Source: Turnera subulata (Eukaryota; Streptophyta; Magnoliopsida; Malpighiales; Passifloraceae). Taken from it: 64,000 nt of DNA. Numbering within the stretch: the first letter of the stretch is position 1; each line of letters opens with the position of its first letter. A program made the position numbers and the translations under genes. The DNA is taken from the NCBI GenBank assembly GCA_028386065.3, contig JAKUCV010000858.1:107995-171994 (forward strand). Reading direction: 5' to 3'. Shown here in pieces: positions 61,691-64,000 of this stretch. Under the pieces are notes generated by a model that saw nothing but the letters and a program-made list of their open reading frames with translations, did no database searches and was not told where the DNA came from.

Positions 61691-62674
61691 GTACTCAACT
61701 GGATTGGGAGTTACTGGTGGTAGTGCATTGATCCATGAGTTCTGTTCGAGTGAAGTTCCCAACCCAACTCATCTTAAAGTGGATACGGGATTCAGGGTTG
61801 GAGAGGTTACAATTAAGGCTTGTGTTTCTGTTAATTTGTCTCTTGGGGACGGTACATTGGCTGCAAAGAAATTCCTCTTGATCTTCGCATGATTGAAGCT
61901 GAGCGAGTTGGATGTAAGTAGAGGGCACAAATTATTTTATCCCTGTAAATGTTTGCTGAATTGGATGCTCTCGCTTCATTTTCTTCCCCATTCTTGCGCC
62001 AATCTCATGCTTGCATGCTTTCTGTATGAACGATACACTGGTTTAGAAAGTCGCATAGTTTGGGATAGCAATTGTTTAGACTAAGTGTTTATTTTCTATT
62101 TTGGGTGTTTTTAATGACCTACACACATAGTTTCCCCTTTTCCACTCTATTTGAGAGTTCTTGATTAGTTAACTCAAGAGTATCCTGCTGTTGCTATATC
62201 TCTCCTTTTATGGAGCTCCTGGACTTGTCACTTTCAGTGAGTGATGATCAACCTTTTGATGGAAGTTATTTCTGTGTTAAATTGTGATTTAGCTTAACTG
62301 GCTTTTGATTTAGTGAAGATGGTATATCTCATCCCTAAAAGTATATGTTGTTTCTTTGCATTGTGCATTCTGTCTGTGCCACTTTGAGGTCCAGTGTTTA
62401 ACTTTTGGTGGTCTTATGAGTTGATATTGGTGAAATACTTAGCTATTGTTGGTATAAAAAAATTTGTTGAAGCTTTCAGCTTGACATGTGTGACATTCAT
62501 TCTATATGCCAAGTTGAATGTCGTTTTCTTGTAATAAATATTTTGCAATTGCAGTTGACATCTCGAAGACAACGATGGTTGACAAAATCTTAAGTAATTG
62601 AAGGGATGGAAGCTTACATGCAGCGGCTTTTTGCTCTAACTGATGATGTCTACAAATATGTTGATGCTGTTGTG
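61691..62674 (+). pseudogene. Fragment of an eIF3 subunit F gene, frameshifted, introns retained
   Basis: Exon A (61691-61913) encodes YSTGLGVTGGSALIHEF, then VPNPTHLKVDTGFRVGEVTI and VSVNLSLGDGTLAA, the MPN-domain part of plant eIF3f. A deletion of about 7 bp before EIPLDL shifts the frame, but the next codons in the new frame still read IPLDLRMIEAERVG. Exon B (62555-62674) encodes DISKTTMVDK, then, after a shift, a segment equivalent to EGMEAYMQRLFALTDDVYKYVDAVV. Both exon borders keep GT-AG sites and the phase expected for eIF3f, so this is a genomic duplicate, not a processed copy. eIF3f is a translation-initiation factor subunit; here only its central part is present. The intact gene is presumably elsewhere. 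Capture by the neighbouring Helitron is possible. Confidence 0.88.
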
Positions 62675-64000
62675 GTAAGATCATGCCCACCTCTTTTATT
62701 AGTCTTTGTTCTTAGTTTTACTATAAAATTTTCATTAGTTCACTAAGAAAATACAGGGAAAAAACTAAATCGATAGTTGATTGCCTAAAATTATAGGATC
62801 TCAAAAGACTGTAGGTTCTGTGCCCACCTCATTTATTAGTCTTTGTTCTTAGTTTTACTATAAAGTTTTCTCAAGTTCACTAAGAAAATACAGGAAAAAA
62901 AGTTAAATGGGTAGTTGATTGCCTAAAACTATAGGATGTTAAAAGATTGTAGGTTTTGAATGCCTAAAACTGACCAGCACCCACATTTTTTTTAAAACTA
63001 TATGGAAGAGTTTTCAAAGCTTGCCTTACAATCCTCCTAAATTTTATGCATTGATGGTGCGATGCTTTACTGTTTGCTTTGATTATTTTGCTCATGTACT
63101 CCTTATTTTGATAAACAGAAATCACAAAACCACAGTGGAAGGTCACAAAGGTCAGCAGAAGCAAAATAAAATTGCAGCAGCTAGAATACAGAATAAAAGA
63201 CGCAAAAGACGGTGCACAACAGAAGCACAGAAGCAAAGCTTACCGTAAAATCCTACTTGCTTGGTTGTTTGGTTTGATTGTTTCGCTGAGGTCAGTATTG
63301 CTTTATGGCTTTTTGCTTCTCTTTGAATCGGTACTCACCACAACATATGGTACTCTTCCTTATATAGTACAAAAAAATCATTGCAATAATAAATAACCTG
63401 ACCTTTAGGTTGGTAGAAGCATGTATATAATTAAATTTAGGCAAGGTTGGATGCGACTCTTACTTTTCCTGAGGTTCAATTTATTTTCAGTTTCCATTCT
63501 AATTCCCCCTTCCTGATTAATATTGCAAGCATTAACCCACTTTCATTTAAAATGGTCAGGTAGAAAGTCAGCAATATTAAAGAGTTGTGGGCAAAGAATT
63601 CAAAGCTAGAGGTAACTGACGGGACTCACGGAACAGGGGAAAAGATGCTGCCAAAAAAAATTTGATAATTATGATGTCAACTGTGCTGCAAATTTGGAAA
63701 GGAGACTCACTCAAGAATTCCAATGATGCTTTCCCTATTTGAATTGCTTGCTTGCACAGGAATTTTAACTTCTGTAATCATCTCTTTTATCCCAAAGTTG
63801 CTGTCATATATGTTCAATTTTAGTAATTCTTGTGCTAAGCTACCAAATTGAGTTTTGAATTTTTTTATTTTCTGTAATCACCTCTTTACTGCCAAGGATG
63901 TTGTTTTTTCAATTGTATTTTAGTATATGTTACATAAATTGGGTGGCAGCTTTGAAACGGACGAATCTTCTTAATGTTGGGTAACATTAAGAACATTACT
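62675..64000. other. Non-coding DNA with a 136-bp tandem duplication
   Basis: 62686-62820 and 62821-62955 are tandem copies (GCCCACCTC.TTTATTAGTC, then AAAATACAGG and GTTGATTGCCTAAAA). Beyond this no gene, RNA or terminal element structure was recognised up to the window end. Confidence 0.5.

Overview
This is nuclear DNA of a flowering plant, most likely a eudicot. It has multi-exon genes with GT-AG introns, an AT-rich background, and dense layers of plant transposons (Ty1/copia, Ty3/gypsy, TRIM, LINE, SINE, MITE, hAT and Helitron). No complete, clearly functional host gene is visible. The host-gene backbone is a pair of decayed oxidosqualene cyclase (OSC, triterpene synthase) genes in tandem on the + strand, plus a fragment of an eIF3f gene. 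Almost everything else is mobile DNA.

Layout: 1-0.7 kb, part of a Ty3/gypsy (Tat/Ogre-like) LTR with its primer-binding site. 2.6-4.4 kb, hAT transposase remnant carrying a tRNA-type SINE. 4.5-7.4 kb, a perfectly bounded 2.9-kb solo LTR (TSD TTATG). 7.7-11.8 kb, OSC pseudogene copy 1 (exons 6, 7 and 11-15 only), interrupted by a MITE and a TRIM, the TRIM itself interrupted by a 1.2-kb solo LTR. 12.5-22.1 kb, a probable Helitron holding a 7.2-kb chromovirus-like LTR element (minus strand, TSD TTTTA) with two ORFs antisense to it.

23.9-45.7 kb is best read as one composite, decayed, autonomous-type plant Helitron. From 5' to 3' it has an RPA1-like gene, an F-box-like gene, a nested 3.7-kb non-autonomous LTR element with a 48-bp minisatellite, a second F-box-like gene, the Rep/helicase gene (HUH and two-tyrosine motifs still visible), two small paralogous coiled-coil ORFs, and a 3' hairpin ending in CTAG. 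The coiled-coil pair is the least familiar coding content of the window.

46.9-48.8 kb holds a long inverted repeat and a 5'-truncated LINE with an 18-bp TSD. 49.7-59.8 kb is OSC copy 2: seventeen exons can be spliced with correct phase and carry MWCYCR and DCTAE motifs, but exon 2 has lost 17 bp between short direct repeats and the last exon is cut by a Helitron end. A young Ty1/copia element (231-bp LTRs, 2 differences, TSD AAGGT) sits in intron 8. 59.8 kb onward is Helitron-type AT-rich DNA, then a broken eIF3f fragment with introns (61.7-62.7 kb), then sequence in which no gene was recognised.

Taken together, this is a triterpene-synthase tandem locus that died by small deletions and was then stretched apart by nested transposons. 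The Helitron end inside OSC copy 2 resembles the end of the 21.8-kb composite Helitron, so both probably belong to one Helitron lineage.
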